Shown here: positions 21,698 to 34,278 of the stretch, piece after piece
Position numbering within the stretch: the stretch's first letter is position 1
How the letters are laid out: each line of letters starts with the position of its first letter
From: Escallonia rubra
Lineage: Eukaryota > Streptophyta > Magnoliopsida > Escalloniales > Escalloniaceae
Direction of reading: 5' to 3'
Assembly: GCA_033065855.1 (NCBI GenBank)
Contig: JAVXUO010002827.1
Coordinates: 372,001-436,000 of the forward strand
Length of the DNA: 64,000 bases
Program-made: the position numbers and the translations under genes
The notes under the pieces: model-generated
Told to the model about the DNA's origin: nothing
Seen by the model: the letters and a program-made list of their open reading frames with translations, nothing else
Databases searched by the model: none

Positions 21698-24442
21698 GTG
21701 GACGGAACAGCGTTGAATTTGCCTGGTGTTTCCTCGGAAATGCCGCAACCGGTTAATTCGTCGACTTGCTTCTTCGATACTTTTGCTCTCCGTGGTTCAG
21801 GTAATTTCTTCAATCTTTAAGAGTTTGCCTAGTTTGTTATGGACTCAAAATTTTTAAGCCCTAGAAAAAGGAACCATAGTTCGAGTAGTACGAGACTACT
21901 GTTGATGATTTCTCACTATTCCTAAATTGTTGTCGATTATTGTTTGACAATTGTGTTTTCCTCCCTCGACTTTTTGTGAATTATTTAGGATGGCTTGAGC
22001 AGACGTAAACGTTGACTCTTTCATTGTTTCTACCCTTATAATTCTCTGTTATCTGAGATGAATTCAATGTCTAGATGTACTAAAATTTATCTTGGGATTT
22101 TGGAAAAGGTCAAATGTGAAAATTAAATACCTCTTCCCTGGAGATTAGGGTTCTTCACTCGTTAAACTTGCATGGGAGACTGTCATATTTGTTGACCCTC
22201 TTGCTCCGTCTTCCATGCCATTTATGATACATAGATCAGGTTTTGGGTTGCGCTTTTCTTTCATTGCTGTTCGCTTCTACATGTGTAGTTTCAGATCATT
22301 ATAGTTATCAAAGTTTGCTTTGCCTGGTTACAATTTTGACCATATGTTTTAGGGATGTTGTCATACTGTGCTGATTAATATATGTATTCTTTTTGTGGGT
22401 TAGAGTCTGCAAGGCAGCTGAATGAAGAGAAAAATGAGCCAAAGATGTTGAAGTTTTCTGATGCAGACTTGGCTGAATACACCAATAACTTTCATCAAGA
22501 TAATTTGATTGGATCAACTCAATTTTGCAAACTATACCGCGGAAAGATCAATGCTCAAGATGTGACGATCAAGATATGGGATGGTAAACAGTTTGGGGTG
22601 GAATACCCCGAAGATTACATTGTGATGCTGCAGGTATGCTCAACACCATTCCATCATTATCTTGCTAATTTTACGAATGGTTGTTGGTCAATGATACATC
22701 TTGCGGTTTGTGTAGGAAGAGGTTACTTTTTTTATGGACACCAAAGTGAATCATCCCTTAAGCTTGCCAAAACTGATTGGTTACTGCAGTCAAGAACAAG
22801 TAACAGGTGTTGTCTATAATCTCAATCCGAGAGATAGTTTGCATAATCTCATAACTCAAGGTAATCACATCTGCAACGAACTTTCTTTTAAGGAAATATG
22901 GCTGAGAGAAACACATTGCCTTTATGCAATTTAGGGCAATGACGGGAGTATTTTTCCTAGATAAACAGTTGCTTGTATGGATATGAAATAATAATAGAAA
23001 AAGGTGGCAGCAACGTGGTCGTGGTGGTGTTAGCATTGGCATGGTTGTTGTCAGAGTGCTCTTTACTAAATGAAGCATGGTTAGCTTCTGCTTGCATAAA
23101 TTACTGGCCTTTTCATGATGATTGAAATATTGTAACGTTACCTAATAAAATTCTGACCAATAGTTACTGATGTTAATTGCATGGACATGTGTTATGTGGG
23201 TTTAAATCATGGGAATTGTAGGCTCTAGTAAACATCAAGGTTTTGGTGGTTTCATGTGTTCAGATGCGCCTTCAACTGTTTGGCGCAGCTGTTATGTGTT
23301 TATATATACAAGTGGGAACATTATGAATGAGGGTCTCTCTCTCTCTCTCTCCCACTTTCTCCCCCTCCTTCCCTCCCTCCCCTGATGGGTATATGATACG
23401 TGCCTGTCTTATATATCCTAGTGTGACAGTGCCGTTTGTTTGAACTTGTTGCACAAGTTTTTTCATGTTTCTTGTTGGGGTAATGCCTCTACAAAGTGCA
23501 ACTGGTCCACATCTGGATTAGGTAGCAAATGGAAAGGAAGGAATAACTCTTCAGGAGAGAGTGCATCTAGGGAAGGGGGGCGATCATGAATGACGTTATC
23601 CTTTTTAGCTATCACCAAGTTTGCTCTTAATGTAGCTACAAACTTCATATTTCTATGTCCAAGATACATCTTACATATTCTGGCCTTTTCAAATGTGACT
23701 GTGTACTAAATGTTCTCATAAATTTTACGCAAATGAGTCTATGCCTAAGTTTGTATGTCATATTTTATATGCCGTGTCCTGACTCTTTGACATATGCTTT
23801 TCTATAGCCTCTTTTGTTTGGAAGGAGAGGATTAAAGTAGCTCTTCGGTTTGCACATCTTCTTGAATTGTTACATGGTCAAGTGGATCAGTATCGGGTCC
23901 TTAATATTGACGCCGAGCATATTTTGCTTGATCAGGTTGGCATAATGTCTTGGATATATCTTCTTGTAGATAACTTGAAATTTTGGTTCCCTTTTCGTTT
24001 TCCCCCACCTATTAGAATCACGTCTTTCTCTTGGAATGTCATATATGCTGTATTTCTTTACAGGATTGGAATCCTGTTTTGGTTGAATTTGGGCAGATGC
24101 GTGGAGGGAATTTTAGTGTCAGCTATTATAAGCAAGCCATCCCAATGTCTATTGGTTATGTTGATCCGTATTTTGCTAAAGGAGGTATTTAACCTTGCCT
24201 ATCTTATGATGTTCTGTCTACCTTTTTTATTTTCTAGCAAAATTACTTGTTTCCTTAGTGATCTGGATGGCCCAGGCCCAGCCTCTGCACTTATTGAAAA
24301 TCCATTTGTTCTGTCCAAGCTTAAGTACGCCCCCCAAGGTCCTCTCTTGTAGTTTGCACTAGCACATCAAAGAAAAGTCAAAGGATCCATATGTGAGGCT
24401 GGTTAGAACTTATAAGTGTTAATTCAGTATAAATGAGTTATC

Positions 24443-24720
24443 AATATCATTTTGTTGGTTTTCTATGTGATGCAGTTATTAGTTTATCATTTTATACGGT
24501 GTTGATTGAACTGCAGTTGATGCTTGGAATGCGCAAATGAACATATTTAGTGTTAGTTCAGGAGGATATTACTTTGTGGTAATATCATTTTTGTAGGTTT
24601 TCTGTGTGATGTAGTTATTAGTTTATCATTTTATACGGTGTTGATTGAACTGTATTTGATGCTTGGAATGCGCAAATGAACATATTTAGTGTTAGTCCAG
24701 GAGGATATTACTTTGTGGTA
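24443..24720 (+). repeat. Tandem duplication, 138-bp unit, two copies
   Basis: The unit beginning AATATCATTTTTGT(T/A)GG occurs at 24443 and again at 24581 with very few differences. It lies inside the last intron of the disrupted kinase gene. Confidence 0.9.
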
Positions 24721-25431
24721 ACATACAGATTGTTATAGGGGATTTGGTTACTAGGAGTTAAATATAGTGTAGGACTGCTACTTAAGTTAGGGAAGGGGGC
24801 CGAGTGAGGAAGGGAATGCTAACCATGTACACATTATGCACCTAAGAAAGTTTTTGTGTTCCTTTTTATTTTTTCTGTTAGTGTGGTTCTCTGGAATTAA
24901 CATAAACATCTCACTCGTGGAGCATGAGCATTGTGATGATGGAGTGCGTTAGGATGTTGCTAGATGTTAGTAGTGACATGTTTCATATCATTTGGCATAA
25001 GAAGTAGTGCTTTTGTCACCTATTGAGGAGAAGATGGGGCAGAATTGCTTGATATGGGTTGGAAATTCTAATGAAGGATTGGGTTTGTGGTTTAGTCAAT
25101 CCTTCCTTAGATTTGAGAAATTTCTATGTGGTTAGCCACCTTTTCTAGGAGGTTTGCTTAGGGCTTCAGTACTCCCATCATTAAAGCTTGAAAAGTCTGA
25201 ACTGTTGCAGCAATTAAGGTATATCACTTGAAAAAAGACGTGTTGTCGCAAGCCCGAGTCCTAGGGTTCCTTATTTAACCAAGGCTTTTGAGGTGGCATG
25301 TGATTCCCCAGGTGTTGGCATGAACGAATGTTGAGCTAGGATGGCCATTTCATTGCATTCTTAGTGGGTCTAGTAATGCTAGTCCACTTAGTGTCATGAT
25401 CATAGTGCAGTTGTCCATATTCTTGGGTACT

Positions 25432-25687
25432 GGCACCACTATTAATGCCTAGGAGCTCATATGTAGTATGAGTTACTTTAGCTAACAGAAAAAGTTGAAT
25501 TCTCCACTATTACTGCATTATGAGCCGATGTACGCCGTTGCACTTGAACATAGTATCGGGCACCACTATTAATGGCTAGGAGCTCATATGTAGTGTGAGT
25601 TACTTCAGCTAACAGAAAAAGTTGAGTTCTCCACTATTACTGCATTATGAGCCAATGTACGCTGTTGCACTTGAACATAGTATCGGG
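25432..25687 (+). repeat. Tandem duplication, 127-bp unit, two copies
   Basis: The unit beginning GGCACCACTATTAATG occurs at 25432 and again at 25559 with a handful of substitutions. It lies in the same intron as the 138-bp repeat. The rest of that intron (24185-26813) shows no gene. Confidence 0.9.
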
Positions 25688-27136
25688 TAGAGTAAACTTG
25701 TCGATGCACTTAAGGTTGTTTCCAATTTGCTGTGATCTGTGAATACTGACATGTTGAGGCTTCACATCCATTTCAAATTTGTTATTTGTGATGGATACTT
25801 TCTTGAGGAGACTGCTTGCGAATTCACAGCACCTCTTTGCTGGTCAATCTGGTCATTCAAATGGTTAGGTTATAGCATGAGGTAGACCTTCTATGCGAGA
25901 TGGGAATGGTCCTCTTGTTGATTTTGAGGATTTCACCCATCATGAGCCCAAGGATATTGCCCTCGCACCTTATGGCCTCTGCTTTCATCCCAGTTTCATG
26001 TGTCTGCCTGGTCAAATGGCGTGGATGAGCTGAAAGTGATTGCTGCTAAGAAGTTTCAGACGAATGGTCTTGATCTATCGGAGCCTAAAGCGAAATCTAA
26101 TGTCCCCAGGGTATGATGGTTGCATAAGTTGAAACTTGATTCATCCCACATTCGGAGATCAGTACATGTTTTGTGGCCGTGGTTTTGTTTATTTCCTCTC
26201 TATTAATGCCTTGAAGTATTGAAATACTAGTCTCTGAGTTGTTGCTTTTCGAAGGAACCCTGCAACGGGTCATTTTCGGGGGGTCCTTTTCCCTTGACGT
26301 TTTGCCTTCAGTATGGTGGTTTTAGTTGTCCGACTAGATTTAGAATAACATGGAGGGATTGTGAAGGAGGCAGTTTCTAGAGATCCAAGAGCAGGACAGT
26401 AGAAGAGAAGGATTCACGTAGCCTACCCCAACAAGTCTGACACTATGTCCTGGTTTAGTAGAGAGTAATTGAGTTGGCACTGATTTTGTGAAAAGGACCC
26501 TAGTCGAAGATACACAAAAAACCAAGTAAATGTGTAGCGTCAATGTTGTTTTCCCATTTTTATGTATTTTGGACTCTACGTACATGTAATGCGTACTTGA
26601 CGACTTCAATGAGAGGTATCATTTGATATCTCGTAACTTTAGTTATCAATTTTGAAAAGTCCCAGTTATTTCATGATTATTCTCCTCCTCTTTGGTATTA
26701 CATACGTGAAATCCGTGCAAAGTGAGCCATGATGGAATGTTGTTGGCTTGCCATTTCATCGACCATGTTTTCTCTTGTTCCAGCATATATTAACTTCATT
26801 TTGTGCTTAATAGGTGTTGGTTGGGTTGCGCACTGTGATGTGTTCTCATATGGTGTTATTCTGTTGGGACTTATCGCCAAAAGAGTACACGTAAAAAAGA
26901 AGTGGGTGACAGAGTGGGGTAAATTGGTTGATGACTGGGCGTGGAAGCAGTACAAGCCGGGATGTTCTCTTGTCCACGGTAGCCTTGAGGACGACCTCAG
27001 TTATCGTGTTGATGATGGGCTGGTAATAACTGAACTGGCAATGCGATGCGTGGAAGAACTACCAGGGAAACGCCCAACAATGGAGTCAGTCGTCAAGTCT
27101 CTGGAGGGTTTACTTGTGGTCCAAGTTTATGTTTAA

Positions 27137-28762
27137 AAAAAATAAAAAAAAACAAACCAACTTTTTTTTTAAAGTATGCTTGTGATTTGGCCGGTTGGAT
27201 AGATTTGATCAATTTAAATGCCTACCTCTAGTTATGATCATGGGTTTTACCTTACCTTAACGAGAGAATGAATTTGTTTAAAAGAATGACTTAATAGTTT
27301 ACTTTGGGATGTCCAAACAGAGTAGATTAATTATTAAACATGTAAAAACGACTCTAGTGAGCTTCAACTTTACTACTTTATAATCCTTTTGTCCACCAAA
27401 AGAAGACCAGTGTTAGCATATTCTTAATTGAGTTTTCTGACTCTGTAATGCTTACTTATTTAGCCAGAACAGAAGATGTGTAACCTAGAAAATCAAATCA
27501 AAGAAAACTTAAAAGAGTCGAGCCCTGGGAAATTCACAGGTGAAGAATCGAGATTGCAATGATGAAGCAAAAGCCGAGATTCAAAAAAGGGCATCATCAA
27601 AATCCAGTAAACGAATGTGTGCACACGTAAAAGAGGGGGAATCGAATGATGGTGGTCATTATGAGCTATGATTCACATTACCCACCAAAACCTTCCTCTT
27701 CCCTAGAGAACCTTTGAAATCATTATCCACCGCAACTCCCCCCCCCCCCCCCCCCCCACCCCCTATCTCTTGGTTTTGACAAACCTAATCATCACATTAA
27801 ACTTCCTCTTGCCTTCACTTTTAGCCCCTCTCCCCTCTTCTCTTCGTGGATCGTTAACGATAAATAATAATTATTATAAATTTTAATAACAAAACTTAAA
27901 CTTTTTTTTTAGTGATAATTTCACTAAATATTATGCAACACCTTTACCGTATGACAGGAGATCTTGATCCCTCCATTCCTCTCCTCAATATTCCAAATGA
28001 TGTAATGTGAGAATTTTAACCTTCTACTTTTGGGCCCTTTCCTCAGGAATCAGTACAAAAACACTTATAATTATGAGCCAAATATTCTCTGTCAAACACA
28101 AATAAGGACGAGTCTTGTGTTCTTGTTAGAATAAGATGATCTACAGCTTTTCTTCTGATTTTATTTGTATATAAAGCTACAATATCATCGCTATAGATCA
28201 TACATGACTAGTGGTAAGTCTGTATAAGTAGCATCGCTCTACCGATACGATGCCAGCATACGTATTTTGCTAATATTTTTATAAGTATATATAGACACGT
28301 AAAAAGAAACATAATATCTCGCGTCTAATGTTATGATATGATAGTCTATAAATGTAATGCGCGTTTTAGTTTATAGCTAGTACGAACGTACCACAAAATT
28401 CTTGGAAGCTCCTATTATAGTATGTCTTTCTTATGGGGCTCTTACTTGGCCATTTGCCAAACATGAATGTTTGCATAGCAGCTTCTTCTTGGACGGTACA
28501 TGCCATCTACTCATGAGTCCTGAAAATTGCAAGAATATGGTATTGAAAGTGGCTCTGGTACTTCCTCTATCATCACCTCAAATTGCCATGCGGCGTGCCC
28601 AAGCAGAAATGATTCACGTACAACCGGACATATTCCCAAATGGCAGAATTTAATATCCTTAGTTGAAGCTAGAACAAAAGAGAGAAATTAGTTTTTTTGT
28701 CGTACAACAATTTTGTAAAATGTACACAAATACTTTGTAAAATGTACAACATTTTTCACTAT
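27137..28762. other. Spacer with poly-C tract
   Basis: No gene is seen. A run of about 25 C lies near 27738-27763 and is likely to be length-uncertain. Scattered short frames carry no family motif. Confidence 0.4.
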
Positions 28763-29140
28763 TGTTGATGCTAAAAACTGGATCGAAAACCACAGCTAAA
28801 GAATGGATTTGGAAGACTAAACATGGAGTGACCGCCGGGTGGGGTTCCGGCGGAAGAATTCTCCGATATTTAAGTCAGCGTATCTAACGTGTGAAGTTGT
28901 TTCATACCTGGGGATAGACCCCTCTATATAGTGGTAGGAGAAAGACTCTTAACATGCTTTATGAATGTTTAGAGTCAAACCAATTAGGATCGTGTTAGGT
29001 GTCATTATCCTTGGTGATTGAGATAGATATCCGCACCAATATATCAAGTACCAAACCTGTGATATGTCAAATGTTGACCATAAGTCATAACCGCCACGTG
29101 TCATTTACTGATTGGAGGCGTATTTTTAACTATATCAACT
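28763..29140 (+). repeat. Degenerate LTR-like repeat, copy A
   Basis: It starts TGTTGATGCTAAAAAC and shares an ordered series of short blocks with copy B at 30277: AGTGACCG, TTAAGTC(A/G)GCG, ACCTG(A/G)GG, AATTAGGA and TTTTTA(A/G)CTATATCAA. The spacing is similar, which suggests two diverged copies of one LTR or TRIM-type sequence. No primer-binding site is visible. Confidence 0.35.
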
Positions 29141-30276
29141 ATGTTATGAATTTAAAAGAAAAAAAATATTGTTACTCAACTTTTGAAGTATGGTATTGTG
29201 CGTCATCTTATGTTAGTGCTTCTAACTTCTTCTAGTGGCCAATGCCTTGCAACAATTGTAGAGAGTTGCGTAATCGTCCGATGCTGAATAAGAACGTTAT
29301 TCATTCTAACGAAAACCCAGAGTAATTTTAACAACATATGGTACAATTCATCACGACAATGCTTGAAAAAAAAACGGAACTTTCTAAAAGATGCCTAATG
29401 GTTTCTTTAGTATCTTCCTTCTTATGCATGAGAAAAACTTGGCTACAACCGTTGTAGCACGTCATCTTCACTGATGTGGTACATCACAAACGAATTGATT
29501 GCAACAATTTGCCACCTTGGTATCTCTCGTCACCTTGGTCGTCAAACCCCATTATCAACCTCGAAGGCGAAGAGGGTCGTCTGTTAATTCCTACGGTCAT
29601 CGTTGCTGTCGTTGACATCTCATACCCCTCTTCGGTCATCGTCAACGTTCTTCACGTCCACACCGTCCACGTTTGATCTCGGATCGCACTAACTTCTAAT
29701 AAATTTTTTAATTCAATCAAATCATGATACTATGTCAGCACAACAGCATTACGTCACGGTTAACTGATCCCTTTCAACCCAACTTGCTGCTGTTGCTCTT
29801 TATGTTTTCTTGATCAATAATATATACAAGGCAGACATGGTTGCTAAGTGACGATTTATCATCTCCATGTTTGGTAGTTCCTGTGTCTCCCTTGTCTTTT
29901 AAGGGAGTTTTGTTTCATGAGTGATGAGACCAGCTACTCGATCTCAAGTTTGTACATGAAAATACCTTGAATGGTGTTTGGTAACCCTTTTAAAAGAGTC
30001 CAAAAAACTTTTGGAATGATTTGGTTCCCACTCGGTAATGAAAGCCAATAATTGTACAGTAAAAGAGTATCTGGCATCTTTATTGACCAGTGTGAACATG
30101 TTATATTTTGAGGAGAAAGTTCTTAAAGATGTGGAGAAGATAATTACGGTTTTTTAAAATGGAAGAGAAAGTGTGAGCTCATTTCAGCCTAAAGACAGAA
30201 TATTTTCATTTCTTAATTTTCTTGTGAATTTTTCACGGAGTGTCAATGTTTTGAGTCACCGGTGATATTAGATCGT
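29141..30276. other. Sequence between the two LTR-like repeats
   Basis: No transposon protein motif or gene is recognisable. If copies A and B are a pair of LTRs, this would be a short non-coding interior. Confidence 0.3.
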
Positions 30277-30620
30277 TGTTGCCAAAACATTTATTGGGAA
30301 TCACAGCCTGAAATAGAAAAAAAGTGACTACTAAGTGACCGTCAGCATATCGGACAGAGAACTCGCTTAAGTCGGCGACACCTGCAGGGAATATGACTAT
30401 AAGTAAGCTAGAAATACGGTGGTGTTTGTGTGAATGTGTCTACAAACCTGAGGGAATCTCTTTAAATCGACATAAGTGTAGAATCCTAATAAAATTAGGA
30501 ATCACGACTTTCAAATTCTTAAGTTTCCAAAAAATAAGTATCAATCTTGTGGTTCACCGCGTTTGATTGGAAATGTCGGGTGTCATTCAATGGTTGAAAG
30601 TTTATTTTTAGCTATATCAA
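30277..30620 (+). repeat. Degenerate LTR-like repeat, copy B
   Basis: It starts TGTTGCCAAAACAT and carries the same ordered blocks as copy A in the same orientation. The copies are strongly diverged. Two independent solo copies are as likely as an LTR pair. Confidence 0.35.
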
Positions 30621-33600
30621 GACCTTTTAGTTTATCAGTAAAAATTCGCGATGCTCAAGTTGTTTATGCCCCCTGTGATGCAATCATCTATTCAATTAGT
30701 GTTGCACTTACCTGCTATCACAATATTTTCTTCTATTAATTTGTATGTGAACACGCTTTTGAATTTTTCCTCAGGGCATAAGTTCATGTACTAAAAAATG
30801 ACCAACGTCGGTAAAAGTAAACTTTTAATGGCACCAAACGCTCACATGACTGCGAGTAAAAATGCTCATGTGTTACCGCAATAGCAATATTCACTCATTA
30901 TTTTGTTGTCACGAAATTCTTAACAGTATTTTTTTGTGACAGCAGAGAATCTGAATCCGCTCCCGTGGGCTCTTTTAGTGGGAAAAAGGGGGCCGGGATA
31001 ACCTTGGGTAATTGAGGGGAAAGAGCATCAAGTAGGTACTTCCGTAGTTGTAACAAAATCACGATAGGCAGAAAAGGGGGCAAGACAATCATGGCCGTCT
31101 GCGTGGAAAGAAGAGAAGAGAAGACGAGACCGGAGAGACTTAACCTCAGCCGTTGATCTTGAGAAGCAAGCTGATCTTGGTTGCCCTTGACCAGTATATA
31201 CAAGTTGAGTCCACACACGTGGGCCAGAAAATACTACTTTCCGTAGAGAATCAAATACGACAATGCGATGGCTTTGCTGAGTTTACCCTATTACCCTTTT
31301 GCACTTCACCAACTTATTGCTTTCCTATTATCGACAAATTTGGGCCAAAAAATAAAATAGGCAGGTATGATTTTTGTTTCTTGTGCCACAAATCGTCGAA
31401 CGGCAATTCCAGTATATCTATGATTTTTATTTTTTTTTTGAAAAAAGGGTTAAAGAACTCCATTAATAAAAAAAATAATAATACTGACAAATAAAACATA
31501 ATTTCTATCGTAGAGCTAGAGACAGCGGATAATAGCGTAAATGTTCGTTATCCTAATTTCTAGTTCTTAATAGAATCCAGTTCAAGAATCTGCAAAAAAA
31601 AAAAAAAAAAAAACAATAAGATCGTAAACATATTACTCCATTATTACCCATAAAAACTAAGATCCTCGCCCGACACTAACGTGTAACACAAGACTGAAAA
31701 CATGCAATTGTAAGTTGTAACTAAAAACAATAAAGCATGCGAGAGGGGATGGGAGTTGAGAACTTGAGGTGTCGTTCTAAAATATCATTATTTAAAAAAG
31801 ACCTTTCTACTTTTGAAGATGTTTTTAGATTATATTTTTTCATATCACTTAAAATGATTTTTCATTATAATCTAATTATGTTCGATATTAAATTTTTAAT
31901 AATTTAAATGCTTAGGTTCCAGTCAATTGATCACACGGTATAGCTTTATCGATACAAGTGTAGTGTGTTGTAGAACCATGCCTCTTTGGAAAGAACTAAA
32001 ACAACTTATTAAAGAGGAGGTAATTAGCATGTTTATGACAATTACTGATGCTTGCTGATAGTTTTATAAATTAGTTTTTGCCCCTTTGGCTAAAGGATTA
32101 AACATTTACCATTGGAAAATGATTTAACATAAGATTTAATGCGGAGGCAAGCAGTAAGTGTTCTTGGTGACATCTTCGTGTGTAGTCTCTGAACCATCTC
32201 TTTCTCTCTGACAAAATCTAATGCATGGCATGGATTTTGGAGTTTTTCAACTTGTTATATACCTTTTTGCATAAAACTAAATGTATTTCTGTTTTGGATA
32301 ACGTGATCACATACCGAATGAAGGTTGTTCAAACAGCAGAGATGATTGTTGCCTTTGTTTTTATTTTAACCATATGGTTTTTTCACTCTTATATTTTGCT
32401 GTCATTTTTGCCAAAAAACAAAAGTTTGAATAAAGTCGAACAAGGACGCTACGTGTATCTTCACGAGTTTATCTAAGAAAAGCTAAACTTAAAAAGCGGA
32501 ACCCTGACAACTCGGTAAGCGTGACAAAGGTCAAGGCCTTACTCTATTTCTTTGAAGGAATAGCGAACTCGGTTCGAAGAGGAGCTCTTTGAAGAAGCTA
32601 AATGAGACAGCTTTCAGACTCCAGAAAGAGAGTTGCATTGAGTCATTCACTCATTCGTGACTATCATCAATGCTTCCTTTTAAAAGACTAGTCAGCATCA
32701 TCACGTGACAACGTCTTCCTTAAGAAAGCTAGTTAATAAGTACTTATGAATATCAGGACAAGGACTTATAACGTCAATAATTTCATAATATTCCATGCTT
32801 GACGTGGGATATTATAGAAATGATAATTGAAAAAGAGCATCTAAATGGGGCTTACAATAATTAATTCCGGATCTAACGGGCATGATGCCTCATGTTATAT
32901 TATATGGAGTTGGTAGGACGAATTTGTTTGGCATCCACGGACACATCAAATTGGTTTTAACTGTTGGACGAGTGTGTACAAAGATTTCTCATTTTGCGTG
33001 TCCTATAGCAACCACTCTGATTTCGTAAATTTCTCAAGTAATAAAAGCTCTCTTGATGAAGAATTTTGGGCCATTTTCTAGGTTAAGATTCTTGGAGGCT
33101 AGCTACTTGGTAAAAATATTCTTGAACATTATGTCCGAAATTCACTTTCTTGTATTATTAGAGTCGTGTAAAAGAGAAAACAAGAAAATATAAGAATTGT
33201 ATGCGTTAATTGTAAAAAATATTTGCATTGAGAATAAGAGATTCGAAAGAATGAATATCCGGCGTTACGGCCCAGCGGGCCAAATACGATAACAATATCT
33301 CAGCACATGTACATCACAACACGAATCTGATAAATGGTTTTTACTCCGTCTAATTCATTGGATATCTCTTTTAAAACATATATTATTATATGTAATCTAT
33401 TCTAAAAAAAATTACAAAAAGTTAAAAGAAAGAAAACTCAATAAAAAGGTTGAAGAACTATGTTGGCTTTTTCCCCATCTTGAAATTGGAATCCAACTTT
33501 TATACCCCATAGAGTTATTGTATATTATGTTGGCTTTTTCTGAATTCATACGTCTCTACGTAGAAGTTTTAATTTAAAGATCCCAACACCTGGTTCACCG

Positions 33601-34095
33601 ATTGTCACCGTGTTTCTGCCATTGGACTACCGATGGCTGCCATTGAACCACCATCGGCGGTCGTTGGACCCCCATCGACCATTGGCTGGAACACTGTTGC
33701 TAACGTCAGACTGTTGTCATATCGTTGCCAACTTGCTACCAAGCGCTGCTAGACTGTCTGGAAGACAACCACCTTTATATCCAGAGATACAAATTTAATA
33801 AAAAAATTATTTTTTTGACGAAACATAATTTCGTTTCAAAAATTTATACTGTTCACGGCCACGAAGTTAGTTCAAACTTAAAGCAGAAGTAATTTGTTGA
33901 GATTCACATAGCATAGAAATAGAAATGTTTTTCAAAAAAAGAAATTACGAGGGCAGTTTGGGAAAGACACGAGAGAATAATATCAATCGAGTAGCGGGGA
34001 GGGACAAAAGTAGCGTAGCCGGTCAATACTACTTATTACCGTATGGGGGCCTGCTGACGTGGAAAAAGAAAGCGAATATATTTCTGAAGAAATAA
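30621..34095. other. A/T-rich spacer upstream of LCR
   Basis: I recognise no gene, RNA or complete element. A poly-A run lies at about 31592-31611. The piece at 32490-32830 (GCTCTTTGAAGAAGC, TTCATAATATTCCATGC) has an LTR-like flavour but no partner. 33600-33770 repeats CCATTGG/CCATCGG motifs without a real reading frame. Confidence 0.4.
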
Positions 34096-34098
34096 TCA

Positions 34099-34220
34099 TA
34101 GAGAGAGAAAACAGAGAGAGAGAGAAACAAAAGCTAACAGGAAGGAAGAAAATTAGAAATACATGTAGAGAGAGAAAGTCTAGAGAGAGAGAGAGAAAGT
34201 CTAGAGAGAGAGAGAGAAAG
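34099..34220. repeat. (GA)n-rich tract in the LCR leader/promoter
   Basis: Several GAGAGA blocks, including a tandem GAAAGTCTAGAGAGAGAGA unit at about 34174-34216, lie 60-180 bp before the LCR start codon. Such tracts are common in plant 5' leaders. Confidence 0.8.
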
Positions 34221-34278
34221 CCAGACACAGTTTAAGGGGGGTGGGGGGAGTGGTGTTGGGGGGAAGAAGAAGGCATGT

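Larger units (their letters stand above)
15997..27136 (+). pseudogene. Kinase-like gene disrupted in exon 1 by a Ty3 retrotransposon
   Basis: Exons: 15997-16010 plus 21703-21800 (exon 1, split by the element), 22404-22633, 22716-22860, 23808-23935, 24064-24184 and 26814-27136. All are GT-AG with matching phases, and without the insert they would give about 352 residues. The kinase fold is recognisable (LKFSDADLAEYTNNF, KLIGYCSQEQ, SIGYVDPYF, DVFSYGVILLG, RPTMESVVKSLEGL). The glycine loop is broken (GSTQFC), K94 is kept, HRD is YRV (191-193), the metal-binding Asn is His (200) and DFG is EFG (213-215), so the ancestor was already a pseudokinase. It has no membrane segment. It is paralogous to the minus-strand kinase at 4-7.4 kb. 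Translation could restart at an internal ATG such as that of KMLKF (about 22445) if transcription begins in or near the LTR. Confidence 0.8.

Noticed and set aside
21553..21813. Minus-strand frame of 86 codons crossing from kinase exon 1 into the LTR
   Set aside because: It is the LTR-encoded tail of pol fused by chance to the antisense of host exon 1.
27738..27763. Poly-C tract, and similar poly-G runs at about 39849-39878 and 53444-53458
   Set aside because: They are single-base runs whose length is unreliable in sequencing. There is no evidence of function.
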